From assembly GCA_016781705.1 (NCBI GenBank), contig JADDPV010000273.1:1-5753 (forward strand): a DNA stretch of 5,753 nt, given 5' to 3'. This DNA is from Rubrobacter sp. Lineage in GTDB: Bacteria; Actinomycetota; Rubrobacteria; Rubrobacterales; Rubrobacteraceae. The position numbers and the translations under genes are program-made. This document shows positions 5,439-5,753 of this stretch, piece by piece (within the stretch, counting starts at the first letter, position 1; every line of letters begins with the position of its first letter). The notes below the pieces were generated by a model. It was given only the letters and a program-made list of their open reading frames with translations, ran no database searches and was not told where the DNA came from.

Positions 5439-5753
5439 TTACCTCACCTCGTAGGGCTGCGGGTTCTGAGCCTCGTGCGGATGCTCGGGTCCCGCGTAGA
5501 TCTTCAACTTCTTGAACTGCGCCCGCCCGAGCCGCGTCCTCGGCATCATCCCCCAAACGGCCTTGCGCAGGATCTCCGTCGGCTTGCGCTCCATCATGAC
5601 CTCGTAGCTCGTCACCTTGAGGCCACCCGGACGCCCGGAGTGCCGCCAGTACGTCTTCTGTTCGGCCTTCCTGCCCGTGACGACCACCTTCTCGGCGTTC
5701 ACCACGACCACGAAGTCGCCCGTGTCCACGTGCGGCGTGTACTGCGGCTTGTT
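5439..5753 (-). CDS. rplM: 50S ribosomal protein L13 (partial, 5' end beyond window)
   Basis: L13 (uL13) is an early-assembling protein of the large ribosomal subunit that binds 23S rRNA. The frame is open to the right edge of the window and gives the last 104 residues; about 40 N-terminal residues are missing, judging from the usual 142-147. The visible part starts NKPQYTPHVDTGDFVVVVNA, matching the conserved K-P-x-Y-x-P-H-x-D-x-G-D region, and continues with YWRHSGRPGGLK (35-46 of the fragment), the family signature AVWGMMPRTRLGR (65-77) and KKLKIYAGPEHPHEAQNP (81-98). A GTG occurs in-frame at 5729 but lies inside the conserved core, so it is not the start. The TAA stop is 3 nt before rpsI. 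Any promoter or leader-RNA control of the operon lies outside the window. Confidence 0.98.
   Translation of the reverse strand, partial: NKPQYTPHVDTGDFVVVVNAEKVVVTGRKAEQKTYWRHSGRPGGLKVTSYEVMMERKPTEILRKAVWGMMPRTRLGRAQFKKLKIYAGPEHPHEAQNPQPYEVR
5441..5450 (-). promoter_or_regulatory. Ribosome binding site of rpsI
   Basis: A tandem GAGGTGAGGT on the minus strand overlaps the final codons and stop of rplM and ends five bases before the rpsI ATG. Both halves resemble a Shine-Dalgarno, as expected for a highly translated gene, and its place inside rplM points to coupled translation of L13 and S9. Confidence 0.6.

Overview
This 5.75-kb, very GC-rich window is a single leftward (minus-strand) gene train, packed almost without gaps. 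In order of transcription (right to left) it holds rplM (ribosomal protein L13, 5' end cut off), rpsI (S9), glmM (phosphoglucosamine mutase), a DUF429-family gene of unknown function, hisF, hisIE (a fusion) and trpE (3' end cut off). I see no convincing plus-strand gene, tRNA or rRNA, insertion sequence, CRISPR array or phage feature. The many plus-strand open frames are GC-rich shadows of the minus-strand genes.

The organism is most likely a high-GC actinobacterium, perhaps a deep-branching one of the Rubrobacter type. The reasons are the strong third-position GC bias, the rplM-rpsI-glmM order known from Actinobacteria, the hisF-hisI-trpE order resembling actinobacterial mixed his/trp clusters, two TTG starts, and a HisI-HisE fusion that is not the usual actinobacterial arrangement. 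The lineage is inferred from recall and not proven by the sequence.

Layout: 5439-5753 is the L13 C-terminal part. S9 follows after 3 nt (5037-5435). The only sizeable gap, 4939-5036 (98 nt), carries a long imperfect stem-loop without a U-tract. glmM (3616-4938) starts at TTG, and DUF429 (2740-3612) also starts at TTG, 3 nt after the glmM stop and with its Shine-Dalgarno inside glmM. hisF (1958-2719) follows after 20 nt behind a strong Shine-Dalgarno. hisIE (1320-1961) overlaps hisF as ATGA, and trpE (1-1336) starts 17 nt inside hisIE. No gap apart from 4939-5036 exceeds 20 nt.

Functionally the train joins three themes: translation (L13 of the 50S and S9 of the 30S subunit), cell-envelope precursor synthesis (GlmM makes glucosamine-1-phosphate for UDP-GlcNAc), and amino-acid synthesis (HisF and HisIE in histidine, TrpE as first step of tryptophan). 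Tight spacing from glmM to trpE suggests one co-transcribed, translationally coupled unit. The stem-loop after rpsI is the likeliest place where ribosomal-protein expression is set apart from the rest. I found no evidence of an exotic new system. The points most worth checking are the stem-loop, the DUF429 protein with an altered first motif, and the linkage of r-protein/glmM genes to his/trp genes.
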